A stretch of DNA of 64,000 nt from Candidatus Amarolinea dominans (GTDB taxonomy: Bacteria > Chloroflexota > Anaerolineae > SSC4 > Amarolineaceae): contig JADJYJ010000031.1 of the NCBI GenBank assembly GCA_016719785.1, positions 124,001 to 188,000 on the forward strand. Reading direction: 5' to 3'. The position numbers and the translations under genes are program-made. Shown here one piece after another: positions 48,920 through 56,815 of the stretch (positions within the stretch are counted from its first letter, which is position 1; each line of letters begins with the position of its first letter). The notes under the pieces are model-generated. The model had not been told where the DNA came from. It searched no databases and saw only the letters and a program-made list of their open reading frames with translations.

Positions 48920-49698
48920 CGGTGGCGCTGTTGACGCCGCCTGCACGCCAAGTCCTACCCAACGGGGACAGCAGCGCCCGGCTGGATGGCCCCCAGGTCT
49001 TTGCGCGCTACTCGTTCATGCCCAATCAACTGGGCTACTGCGGCGCGGATGACCCTGGCGCGCTGTTCGACTATGCCGTCGCCGGTATGACCGACACCGG
49101 CTTGCGCCTGCTGCTCGGTTCGTTTCAGGGCGCAGTGCCCTACATGAAGCTGATCGCCCAGGGCAATCTGATTGCAGACCCCTTCGATCGCCGCGTGGTC
49201 GAAGCCTATTGGATCGGCAACGACTTGCTGAATCACGTCGAAGCACGGGCCTTGCACGCGTCCCTCCAGGCGCGCTTCGCCCGCCAGATGAGCCAAAAGA
49301 CGCTGGAACTGGTGCTGGGCAAGGCGCCGGCCGGCGCCCGGCCCCACCACAGCTTCCACGTGATCGAAGTGTGCCCGCGCAACGGCTGGCCGCAGGCGCT
49401 GGGTTACATGGATAACTGCCGCATCAGTTGGGGGCAGGTGCAGGGCTTGGTTGGCGCCGAACTCCGGACCGCGACGCCGCCGCTCATCTTGCAGGACGGT
49501 CAACTCACCCTCGCCGCGCCGGTCATGCGCCAGGTGCTGCGCCAGATTGACGGGCGTGGTTTTACCGACCACGTGCAACCGGGCGACTGGATTTCGATTC
49601 ATTGGGGTTGGGCGTGTCAAGCCCTGACCGCGGCGCAGGTGCGTCAGCTCGAATACTGGACGCAGTACCACCTGCGCCTTGCCAACCAGACGTTGTAG
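48916..49698 (+). CDS. Hydrogenase-associated protein (DUF6390-like)
   Basis: Protein of 260 residues starting at GTG 48916, which overlaps the previous stop (GTGA). I recall such proteins from hydrogenase gene clusters under a DUF name (DUF6390, not verified). Segments such as ARYSFMPNQLGYCG, HHSFHVIEVCPRNGW and WISIHWGWACQ are conserved-looking, with several His, Cys and Trp residues that could bind metal. No signal or membrane segment. Position between the small-subunit remnant and hypB/hypC supports a maturation role, which is inference. Confidence 0.72.
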   Translation: MTVALLTPPARQVLPNGDSSARLDGPQVFARYSFMPNQLGYCGADDPGALFDYAVAGMTDTGLRLLLGSFQGAVPYMKLIAQGNLIADPFDRRVVEAYWIGNDLLNHVEARALHASLQARFARQMSQKTLELVLGKAPAGARPHHSFHVIEVCPRNGWPQALGYMDNCRISWGQVQGLVGAELRTATPPLILQDGQLTLAAPVMRQVLRQIDGRGFTDHVQPGDWISIHWGWACQALTAAQVRQLEYWTQYHLRLANQTL

Positions 49699-49828
49699 GT
49701 AACTGCTCAGGCGGCCCCCCTGCCCCCCAATCCTGGGGGAGCCGAATGCTTTTCCCCCCAGGATTGGGGGGCAGGGGGGCACTCCGGGCGCTATCGAGAC
49801 CATTCTCACTGCCTGGCTGAGCAGTTAC
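49699..49828. repeat. 130-bp element with perfect 12-bp terminal inverted repeats
   Basis: Ends are GTAACTGCTCAG and CTGAGCAGTTAC. Inside is a second palindrome, CCCCCCTGCCCCCCAATCC paired with its complement. It begins directly at the stop of the preceding gene. MITE-like. Confidence 0.85.
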
Positions 49829-49880
49829 CGTTATAGGCTCCCTTCAATCAGTTTTTGACCATCCGGGTCAGGCTCTTATC

Positions 49881-50030
49881 GTAACTGCTGGGTCTGCCTG
49901 GAATTCAGACAGGATTCACAGGATTGACAGGATATTCGAACTCTCGTGGCGGTAGTTTTGCACACCACAGAGCAAGAATCCTGTTCATCCTGTTCATCCT
50001 GTCAAATCAACTTGCAGGGTGAGCAGTTAC
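49881..50030. repeat. GTAACTGCT...GAGCAGTTAC element
   Basis: A 150-bp relative of the element at 37362-37541: the same ends, the CTGCCTGGAATTCAGACAGGATTC segment, a series of ATCCTGTTC units and GCAGGGTGAGCAGTTAC. It ends 19 bases before hypB, so it separates hypB from its usual hydrogenase neighbours. Confidence 0.85.
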
Positions 50031-50049
50031 CAGACGGAGCCAAAGCCAG

Positions 50050-50727
50050 ATGACAACAACCATCACGGTGGCACAGCCCATCCTCAGCGCCAACGACGCA
50101 GTTGCGGCCGCCAACCGCGCGGCCTTCGACGCGGCCGGGGTCACGGTCTTCAACCTGATGGCCTCACCAGGCGCGGGCAAAACCAGCTTCATCCTGGCAA
50201 CCGCCAGCCGTCTGCCGGCATTCTCCCCCTACCTCCGGCCCGGCGTCATCGAAGGCGACCTGGCGTCGCGCATTGACGCCGATCGCATCGCGGGTCAGGG
50301 CATCCCCGTGGTGCAAATCAACACCGGCGGCGGCTGTCATCTGGATGCGCCGATGATCCAGACCGCGCTGCCGGCGCTGCCCCTGCCTGACCTTGATCTG
50401 CTCTTCATCGAGAATGTGGGCAACCTGGTTTGTCCGGCCAACTTCGCGCTCGGCGCCCATGCCAACATCGTCATTGCCAGCGCGCCCGAAGGGCACGACA
50501 AGCCATACAAATACCCCGGCATGTTCGCCAGCGCCACGGTCGTCATCCTCAACAAGGCCGATCTGCTGGCCGTCTTCGATTTCGAGCTGGACTACTTCGG
50601 CCGCGGCCTGCAGATGGTCAATCCGGGCGTGCCGTTGTTCGTGCTTTCCTGTCGTAGCGGCGCCGGCTTCGAGCCGTGGATGCAGTGGCTGGCGTCGGCT
50701 GCGGCCGCCAACCGGGAGAGGAAATAG
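50050..50727 (+). CDS. hypB: Hydrogenase nickel incorporation GTPase HypB
   Basis: SIMIBI-class GTPase of 225 residues for nickel insertion into [NiFe]-hydrogenase. P-loop SPGAGKTS lies near 38, EGD near 73, ENVGNLVCP near 123 with the metal-site Cys, and NKAD near 165. It lacks the N-terminal CxxCGC and His-rich stretches, so it has only the G-domain site. The hydrogenase it would serve is not intact here, so it may act on one elsewhere in the genome. Confidence 0.92.
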   Translation: MTTTITVAQPILSANDAVAAANRAAFDAAGVTVFNLMASPGAGKTSFILATASRLPAFSPYLRPGVIEGDLASRIDADRIAGQGIPVVQINTGGGCHLDAPMIQTALPALPLPDLDLLFIENVGNLVCPANFALGAHANIVIASAPEGHDKPYKYPGMFASATVVILNKADLLAVFDFELDYFGRGLQMVNPGVPLFVLSCRSGAGFEPWMQWLASAAAANRERK

Positions 50728-50733
50728 AGCCTT

Positions 50734-50985
50734 ATGTGCCTCGGACTTCCAGGTCGCATCGTGACCATCGAGCCAAACCCGCTGGGCATGACCATGGGCG
50801 CGGTTGACTTTGCCGGCAACATTCAACGCATCTGCCTGGCCTACCTGCCTGAGGTGCAGGTGGGAGATTACGTGCTGGCAAACATCGGTTTCGCCACCGC
50901 ACGCCTCAGCGCCGCCGAGGCGCAGGAGGTCACAACCTTCCTGTGCGATCTGGACGACCTAAATTCAGAGGCTGAGAGCTTGTAG
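50734..50985 (+). CDS. hypC: Hydrogenase maturation chaperone HypC
   Basis: Protein of 83 residues beginning with the HypC signature MCLGLPGR, in which Cys2 is needed for binding HypD and the large subunit. The later VGDYVLANIGFA segment matches the family. It follows hypB by 6 bases. No hypD, hypE, hypF or hypA is visible in the window. Confidence 0.93.
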   Translation: MCLGLPGRIVTIEPNPLGMTMGAVDFAGNIQRICLAYLPEVQVGDYVLANIGFATARLSAAEAQEVTTFLCDLDDLNSEAESL

Positions 50986-51002
50986 TTCGGCCAATTTGCG
51001 TC

Positions 51003-51031
51003 TTGCGCCAAATGTGGCAGGCTAGTATAAT
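51003..51031 (+). promoter_or_regulatory. Promoter of the glycosyltransferase operon
   Basis: TTGCGC and a perfect TATAAT are 17 bases apart. Transcription would begin at about 51038, only a few bases before ATG 51039/51042, so the mRNA may be leaderless. Confidence 0.65.
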
Positions 51032-51041
51032 GGTCGTCATG

Positions 51042-51857
51042 ATGAGCACCAACCCACGCGCTACCGTAACGCCGCCAGCCACGTTCGTGATCATCCCCAC
51101 CTACAACGAGGCCAACAACCTGCCTGCCATCGTGAGCGCCCTCTTTGCGCTGGCGATTGACAACCTGCACATTGTCATTGTAGACGACAACTCCCCTGAT
51201 CGCACCGGCGATGTGGCCGAACGCCTGCGCCGGACCCATCCGCGTCATCTGCACGTCATGCACCGGCCAGGCAAGCTGGGTCTCGGCTCGGCCTACCGCG
51301 ACGGCTTTCGCTTTGCCCTCGACCAGGGCGCAGACCTCATCATCCAGATGGACGCCGATTTCTCTCACTCCCCGACCTACCTCACCGAATTCCTGCGCCA
51401 CATCCAGACCTGTGATGTAGTCGTCGGCTCACGCTACGTCGAGGGCGGCCGTCTCGATCGCAACTGGAGTTGGTGGCGCCATCTGCTCAGTTGGTGGGCC
51501 AACGCCATCTACGCCAGGATCATCCTGGGGCTGGGCGTCAAGGACGCCACCGCAGGCTTCAAGTGCTGGCGCCGCGCCACCCTGGAGGCCATCCTGGCCT
51601 ACCCCATCCGCAGCAACGGCTACGTCTTCCAGGTCGAAATGGCCTACCTGGCGCAGCGCCTCGGTTTTCACACCCAGGAAATCCCCATCTACTTCGAGGA
51701 CCGCCGCGCCGGCCGCTCCAAGATGTCCAACCGGATCAAGATCGAAGCCGCCTGGCGCACCTGGCTCCTGCGCTGGCGCTACCGCCAGGTTCGTCCCCTG
51801 GCCCGCCCCGCGCCGGCTCCGGCGCAATCCCCCAATGGCGCGCCCGGACGTTCATGA
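51042..51857 (+). CDS. Dolichol-phosphate mannose synthase-like glycosyltransferase
   Basis: Glycosyltransferase family 2 enzyme of 271 residues. IIPTYNEANN lies near 20, VDDNSPD near 50, and the metal-binding QMDADFSH (DxD) near 105. GSRYVEGG and then GFKCWRR follow near 130 and 175. It has no C-terminal membrane domain, so it is the soluble DPM1 type, probably transferring a sugar from GDP-mannose or similar to a polyprenyl phosphate. ATG 51042 (or 51039) follows from the promoter position; earlier in-frame starts lie inside the promoter. Its stop overlaps the next start by 4 bases, linking it to the membrane fusion protein. Confidence 0.88.
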   Translation: MSTNPRATVTPPATFVIIPTYNEANNLPAIVSALFALAIDNLHIVIVDDNSPDRTGDVAERLRRTHPRHLHVMHRPGKLGLGSAYRDGFRFALDQGADLIIQMDADFSHSPTYLTEFLRHIQTCDVVVGSRYVEGGRLDRNWSWWRHLLSWWANAIYARIILGLGVKDATAGFKCWRRATLEAILAYPIRSNGYVFQVEMAYLAQRLGFHTQEIPIYFEDRRAGRSKMSNRIKIEAAWRTWLLRWRYRQVRPLARPAPAPAQSPNGAPGRS

Positions 51858-54800
51858 GACCGATCCTGGCCGCCTGGCTGCGCCGCTTGATCAGGGGGCC
51901 GGCGCTCATCCTCATCGTCCTGCCGCTCCTGTGGTTTGCGCCCGTCCTGTTCAGCAATCGCACCCTGCTGCCGGCCGACAACCTCTTCGATTTCGAGCCC
52001 TGGCGCAGCTTGGCCGCGACCTACGGCATCACCGCGCCGCACAACAGCCTGCTCAGCGACCTCCTCCTCGAAAATCTGCCCTGGAAGACCTTCATGCGCC
52101 AGGCCCTGGCCGAGCGCCAGCTCCCGCTCTGGAATCCGTACATCTTCAGCGGCGTGCCCTTCCTGGCGGCCGGCCAGCACTCCGCGCTCTACCCGCTGAG
52201 TCTGCTCTTCTACATCCTGCCGTTGCCGGCCGCCTACGGCTGGTTCACCGCGCTGCAGCTCGCCCTCACCGGCCTCAACGTCTACATCCTGGCACGCGTC
52301 TTCCAACGCTCGCGCCTGGCCGCAACCCTGGCCGGCATCGTCTTCGCCTTCAGCGCGTTCAGCATCGCCAGCGTCGTCTTCAGCATGATCCTGGCCGCCA
52401 TCGCCTGGCTGCCCCTGCTCCTGGCAATCATCGAAAAGGTGATTCAGAAACAGGCTGAGAAAGGCAACGCGCCCTTCTCGCCCGTCCCCTACATCGTCGG
52501 CGGCGCGCTCGTGCTCGGCGTTCAAGTGCTGGCGGGTCACATCGAAATCACCTACTACACCCTGCTCGTGATGGCCCTCTTTGCCCTCTGGCGCCTGTGG
52601 ACCTTGCAGCGCCTGCTGGCCGCCTGGCGCCCCGTGCTGCGCCTCGCCGCCTGGTTCGCCGTCATGACCGCGCTCGGCCTCGCGCTGGCCGCGGTCCAGC
52701 TCTGGCCCCTGGTCGAACTGGTCAGCAGCAGCTTTCGCGCAGGCTCCGCCTCCTACGACCAGGTGGTGGGCTGGGCCTGGCCCGTGCGCCAGTTCGTCAC
52801 CTTCCTCCTGCCCGACTTCTTCGGCAACCCCTCCCATCACGGTTTCACCGACCTCTGGACGCGCGCCTGGCAGGCCACCCCCCCCATCTTCTGGGGCGTC
52901 AAGAACTACGTCGAAGGCGCCAACTACGTCGGCATTCTCACCCTGCTTCTGGCCGGCGTCGCCGTCTTGCTCCACGGCCGCCGCCCGCGTCGCGCCTCTC
53001 CGCCTCTCCCCCTCTCCGCCTCTCCGCCTCTCCCCCTCTCCCCCTCTCCCCCTCTCCGCCGCGCCACCGTCCTCTTCTTCGCCGTCCTGGCCCTGCTCGC
53101 CCTCGCCTTCGCCTTCGGCACGCCGCTCTACGCCATCCTCTTCTACGGCCTGCCCGGCTACCGTCAACTGCACTCCGCCTTCCGCTGGGTCTTCCCGCTC
53201 ACCCTCAGCCTGGCCGTGCTGGCCGCGTTTGGCCTGGATGCGCTGCGGGCCGGCGCGGGCCGGCGTGGGCCGGCGCGGCTGGCCTGGCCCTTGATCCTGA
53301 CCGGCGCTGCCCTCGCCGCGGCCGTCGGCCTCAGCCTGGTCTGGCCCGCGCCCTTCCTGGCCCTGGGCGCCGGCGTGCTCGCCCGTTCGGACCTGGCCCG
53401 CGTCGCGTTCAGCGATGGCGCCGCGTTCTGGAGCTACCAGGCGCCCGGTCTGCTCAAGCTGGCCCTGGCCCTGGCCGGCGCCGGCGCGGTCTTGCGCTGG
53501 AGTCAGCGGAATGAGAGGCCCGGACCCTTGAGCCGCGGCTGGCCGCTGCTGGCGGTGGCCCTGGTTGCGCTCGACCTCTGGCTGGCCACGGGGGCCTTCA
53601 ACCCCGCGGTGGATCCAGCGCTGCTGGCGGTCGAGCCGCCGTCCGTCCGTTTCCTGCGGGAGCAGGCCGGCCAGGAGTTGGGGCGCATTACCACTTTCGA
53701 GGATGGCAGCACCTCCAAAACCCTCAACGCCAACCTGGGCTGGCTGCTGGGCCTGCAGGATGTGCGCGGCTACGACTCGATCATCCCCCGCCAGTATGTG
53801 CAGTACATGCAGGCCATCGAGCCGCAGGGTGGTCTGCTCTACAACCGCATCTCGCCCTTCTACGACCCGGCCTCGCTCACCGACCCGCGCACGCATCTGC
53901 TCGGCGTGCGCTGGGTGATGACCGAACTCACCCTCGACCTTCCCGGCTACACCTTGATCTACCCTGCGTCGCCCTCCGTCCCCCCCAAAGTTGGGGGGTC
54001 AGGGGGGGGCCTGCCGACCGAGCCGGTCAAGATCTACCGCAACGAGGGTGCTTTCCCGCGCGCATTTGCGGCCCCTTCCGCGGAGTTCGTCCCCGCCGAC
54101 CGCCTGCTCGACCGCCTGACCGAGGTGGACCTGCGCCAGACTGTCCTCTTCGACGACCCCGCGGCGCTGGGCGCAGCGTCGCCCTCCGCCCCCCCCAAAG
54201 TTGGGGGGTCAGGGGGGTTCCTGGCGACCGTGGTCAACATCGCCAGCTACCAGCCCAACGAGATTACCATTTTCGTTGACCTGCCCGCGCCGGCCTGGCT
54301 GGTGTTGACCGACGCCTACTTCAGCGGCTGGAAGGCGTACACGCGTCCCCTGGCCGCAGAAGGCGTGCTGCCCGAACAGTCCCTGACCCTCTGGCGCGCC
54401 GACGGCAACTTCCGCGCGGTGCATCTGGACGCAGGCAAGCAAACGGTGCGCTTCAAGTACGCGCCGCTGTCGTTCCAACTGGGCCTCTATACCAGTTTTC
54501 TGGCGCTGATGACCCTCCTCCTCCTCCTGGGCTGGTGGGCATGGGGACGCTTCTACCGCGGCGAACACGAGGCGCACGAGGTCTCACGCGTCGCCAAGAA
54601 CAGCCTGGTGCCCATGGGGCTGGCGCTGCTCAACAAAGGCATTGACTTTGCCTTTGCCCTGCTGCGCCTGCGCATCCTCAGCCCGGCCGGCGAAGGCAGC
54701 TACACCTTCGCCATCGGCTTCTACGTCATCTTCGAAATCCTGGTGCGCTTCGGCCTCGGCACCCTGCTGACGCGTGAAGTGGCGCGCGACCGCAGCCAGG

Positions 54801-56065
54801 CCGGTCGCTATCTGCTCAACGTCACGGTCCTGCGCGGCTGGCTGTGGCTGGCCTCCTTGCCGCTGCTGGCGCTCGTCATGCTCGCCTACGGCGCCTGGGG
54901 CGGGCTGACGCCGGCGGAGGGCTGGGCGATTGGCCTGTTCGCCCTGGCCCTGCTCTTCGCCGCCATCTCCGATGGCATCAGCGCCGTCTTCAACGCGTTC
55001 GAGGGGATGGAATACCCGTCCGGCGTCTCGACCGCCATCGTCCTGGGCAAGGTCGCCCTCGGCGCGCTCGTGCTCCTGCCGCCCCTCTCCTGGGGCTTCG
55101 TCGGCCTGGCCGGCGTCTCCGTCGTCATGAACCTGCTGCAGGTCTTCTGGCTGCTGGCCCTCATGCGCAGCAAGCTGCCGCTCGCGCCGCTCACGCGCCG
55201 CGATCTCGACCCGACCTTGCAGCGCAGCATGTTGACCGGCTCGCTGCCCCTCATGCTCAATCACCTGCTGGCGCACATCTTCTTCCGCCTCGATGTCTGG
55301 ATTCTCAAACCGCTGGCGGGCGCGGCGGCCGTCGGCCTCTACGGCGCGGCCTACAAGTACATTGACGGTCTCAACGTCATCCCCTCCTATTTCACGCTGG
55401 CGATCTTCCCCTTGCTGTCACGCTACGCGCAGGCCGGCCAGGGCAACGGTGGCCGCGCCGCGCTCCTGCGCTCCTACGTCGTGGCCCTACGCCTGCTCGT
55501 CCTCGTCAGCCTGCCCATCGCCATCCTGGTCACATTCATCGCCACCCCGCTGATCGCCATCCTGGGCGGCGCGGCCTATCTGCCCGGCTCCGCCATCGCC
55601 CTGCAACTGCTCATCTGGTCCATTCCCATCGGCTTCACCAACAGCGTCACCCAATACGTCCTCATCGCCGTGGATCAACAGCGCTTCCTCACGCGGGCCT
55701 TCATCATCGGCGTGGTCTTCAACGTCGCGGCCAACCTGGTCTTCATCCCGATCTTTAATTTATACGCCGCGGCCGCCATCACCGGACTGTCGGAACTGGC
55801 GCTCTGCATCACCTTCATGTTCAGCGTCTACCGGCACGTGGGGCCGTTGCCGTGGGGACAAATCGCCGGCCGGCCGCTGCTGGCCGGGCTGGGCATGACC
55901 GCGAGCCTGCTCGGCGCACAGCGTCTGGCCCTGCCGCTGCTGGCGCAGATCGCGCTGGCCGCGCTGATCTACCTCGTCATCCTGATCCTCAGCGGAACTT
56001 TTAGCGACCCTGACATGCAGACCGTGCGCCGGGCGCTGCCCTTCGCCGGCCGCGCCCGGCGATAG
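51854..56065 (+). CDS. Fusion of YfhO-like membrane glycosyltransferase and Wzx/MATE-type flippase
   Basis: Membrane protein of 1403 residues. Residues 1 to about 905 match the YfhO type: an ADN/FDFEPW loop, an outside SALYPLSLLFY segment, many helices, a periplasmic domain and a late FSGWKAY segment with a final helix. From about 915 a flippase starts (RVAKNSLVPMGLALLNKGIDF, then REVARDRSQAGRY), with about twelve helices to the end. The overlap with the glycosyltransferase start suggests one pathway: lipid-linked sugar made, used outside, and flipped. The reading frame between the two parts is continuous with no second start needed. Two 42-bp palindromic repeats and a CCTCTCC-rich tandem repeat are inserted in frame. 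Confidence 0.85.
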   Translation: MRPILAAWLRRLIRGPALILIVLPLLWFAPVLFSNRTLLPADNLFDFEPWRSLAATYGITAPHNSLLSDLLLENLPWKTFMRQALAERQLPLWNPYIFSGVPFLAAGQHSALYPLSLLFYILPLPAAYGWFTALQLALTGLNVYILARVFQRSRLAATLAGIVFAFSAFSIASVVFSMILAAIAWLPLLLAIIEKVIQKQAEKGNAPFSPVPYIVGGALVLGVQVLAGHIEITYYTLLVMALFALWRLWTLQRLLAAWRPVLRLAAWFAVMTALGLALAAVQLWPLVELVSSSFRAGSASYDQVVGWAWPVRQFVTFLLPDFFGNPSHHGFTDLWTRAWQATPPIFWGVKNYVEGANYVGILTLLLAGVAVLLHGRRPRRASPPLPLSASPPLPLSPSPPLRRATVLFFAVLALLALAFAFGTPLYAILFYGLPGYRQLHSAFRWVFPLTLSLAVLAAFGLDALRAGAGRRGPARLAWPLILTGAALAAAVGLSLVWPAPFLALGAGVLARSDLARVAFSDGAAFWSYQAPGLLKLALALAGAGAVLRWSQRNERPGPLSRGWPLLAVALVALDLWLATGAFNPAVDPALLAVEPPSVRFLREQAGQELGRITTFEDGSTSKTLNANLGWLLGLQDVRGYDSIIPRQYVQYMQAIEPQGGLLYNRISPFYDPASLTDPRTHLLGVRWVMTELTLDLPGYTLIYPASPSVPPKVGGSGGGLPTEPVKIYRNEGAFPRAFAAPSAEFVPADRLLDRLTEVDLRQTVLFDDPAALGAASPSAPPKVGGSGGFLATVVNIASYQPNEITIFVDLPAPAWLVLTDAYFSGWKAYTRPLAAEGVLPEQSLTLWRADGNFRAVHLDAGKQTVRFKYAPLSFQLGLYTSFLALMTLLLLLGWWAWGRFYRGEHEAHEVSRVAKNSLVPMGLALLNKGIDFAFALLRLRILSPAGEGSYTFAIGFYVIFEILVRFGLGTLLTREVARDRSQAGRYLLNVTVLRGWLWLASLPLLALVMLAYGAWGGLTPAEGWAIGLFALALLFAAISDGISAVFNAFEGMEYPSGVSTAIVLGKVALGALVLLPPLSWGFVGLAGVSVVMNLLQVFWLLALMRSKLPLAPLTRRDLDPTLQRSMLTGSLPLMLNHLLAHIFFRLDVWILKPLAGAAAVGLYGAAYKYIDGLNVIPSYFTLAIFPLLSRYAQAGQGNGGRAALLRSYVVALRLLVLVSLPIAILVTFIATPLIAILGGAAYLPGSAIALQLLIWSIPIGFTNSVTQYVLIAVDQQRFLTRAFIIGVVFNVAANLVFIPIFNLYAAAAITGLSELALCITFMFSVYRHVGPLPWGQIAGRPLLAGLGMTASLLGAQRLALPLLAQIALAALIYLVILILSGTFSDPDMQTVRRALPFAGRARR
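52993..53060. repeat. CCTCTCC-type tandem repeat in the YfhO part
   Basis: About 68 bases of repeated CCTCTCCGC and CCTCTCCCC units of 9 bases. They encode a Pro/Leu/Ser-rich loop between two helices, with units in frame, so length change would not break the gene. Confidence 0.85.
53966..54217. repeat. Two 42-bp palindromic elements inserted in frame in a coding sequence
   Basis: Copies at 53966-54007 and 54176-54217 differ by one base, and their start points are 210 bases apart. Each contains CCCCCCAAAGTTGGGGGG followed by TCAGGGGGG. At 42 bases (14 codons) they keep frame and each encodes SPSxPPKVGGSGG-like residues. Similar G/C palindromes lie between genes (49699-49828). Confidence 0.9.
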
Positions 56066-56141
56066 CCCTCTCAGGTCTGGCGCCGCGGCCCGAATGGCGC
56101 CGCGGCCCGAAGATGGTATACTTCAGGTAGCGAGGAACATC

Positions 56142-56474
56142 ATGCCAAATCAGACAGTCCAACAAGCTATCCAAATGATGGTAGAGCGATTGGTCGCTCG
56201 CTTCGATCCCGAGCAAATCATTCTGTTTGGCTCACAGGCGCGCGAGTCGGCCAACCCGGCCAGCGACGTAGACCTGTTGGTGATCATGCCGTTCAGCGGT
56301 TCCAAGCGCGCCAAACAACTTGAGATGCGCGTGGCGCTGCGTGACATCACCATTCCAAAAGACATCATTCTGGCGACTCCGGACGAAGTGACCCGGCGAC
56401 GCGACATCGTTGGCACGATCATCCGGCCTGCACTGCGCGAAGGGAAAGTGCTGTATGCTCGATCTCCTGAATGA
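56142..56474 (+). CDS. MNT-type nucleotidyltransferase domain protein
   Basis: Small cytoplasmic protein of 110 residues with the minimal nucleotidyltransferase signature: GSQAR near residue 30 and SDVDLLV near 42, plus the later acidic segment. Such proteins usually pair with a HEPN-domain protein as a toxin-antitoxin system, where MNT blocks the HEPN toxin by AMPylation. Here only a 28-codon open frame follows, so the partner is missing or truncated. ATG 56142 has AGGA about 6 bases upstream. Confidence 0.85.
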   Translation: MPNQTVQQAIQMMVERLVARFDPEQIILFGSQARESANPASDVDLLVIMPFSGSKRAKQLEMRVALRDITIPKDIILATPDEVTRRRDIVGTIIRPALREGKVLYARSPE

Positions 56475-56541
56475 TGAAGTGCTCATCGCGCGTCGGCTCC
56501 GTAATCAGGTGCATCGGCGCCATCCTGAATTGGTTCGCTAA
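56455..56541 (+). CDS. Short open frame, possible truncated HEPN partner
   Basis: ATG 56455 overlaps the MNT gene by 20 bases and reads 28 codons to TAA (MLDLLNDEVLIARRLRNQVHRRHPELVR). The position and overlap are where a HEPN gene would start, but the sequence ends too early for that fold. It could be an interrupted toxin or noise. The rest of 56542-56815 shows no convincing gene. Confidence 0.35.
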   Translation: MLDLLNDEVLIARRLRNQVHRRHPELVR

Positions 56542-56815
56542 CCTTGTCGCATCTGCGGAGGTGATGCCATGAACACCGATCGCGAACGCAGCCTTTCGAT
56601 TGGTTCTCTGCCCGCGGAGTCCCCATTTCGCTCTCCTCCCTGCTTTGGATGCGCTGATCGTACGCACTCCTTCTTCACAACTTCTGCGCAAGTCGCGCAT
56701 CAGATCTTCTCAGCGCGTCGCGATGATGAAGGCGATGAAGGCGCGGCCGGGGTAGTCGAACAGCTCCGGTGCAAACTGACAAGAGAGAGAGACAGAAGAT
56801 GGAGGAATCAAGCTC

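Noticed and set aside
51779..53896. 705-codon - strand open frame opposite the YfhO fusion
   Set aside because: Gly/Arg/Glu/Gln-rich shadow with no family-like features.
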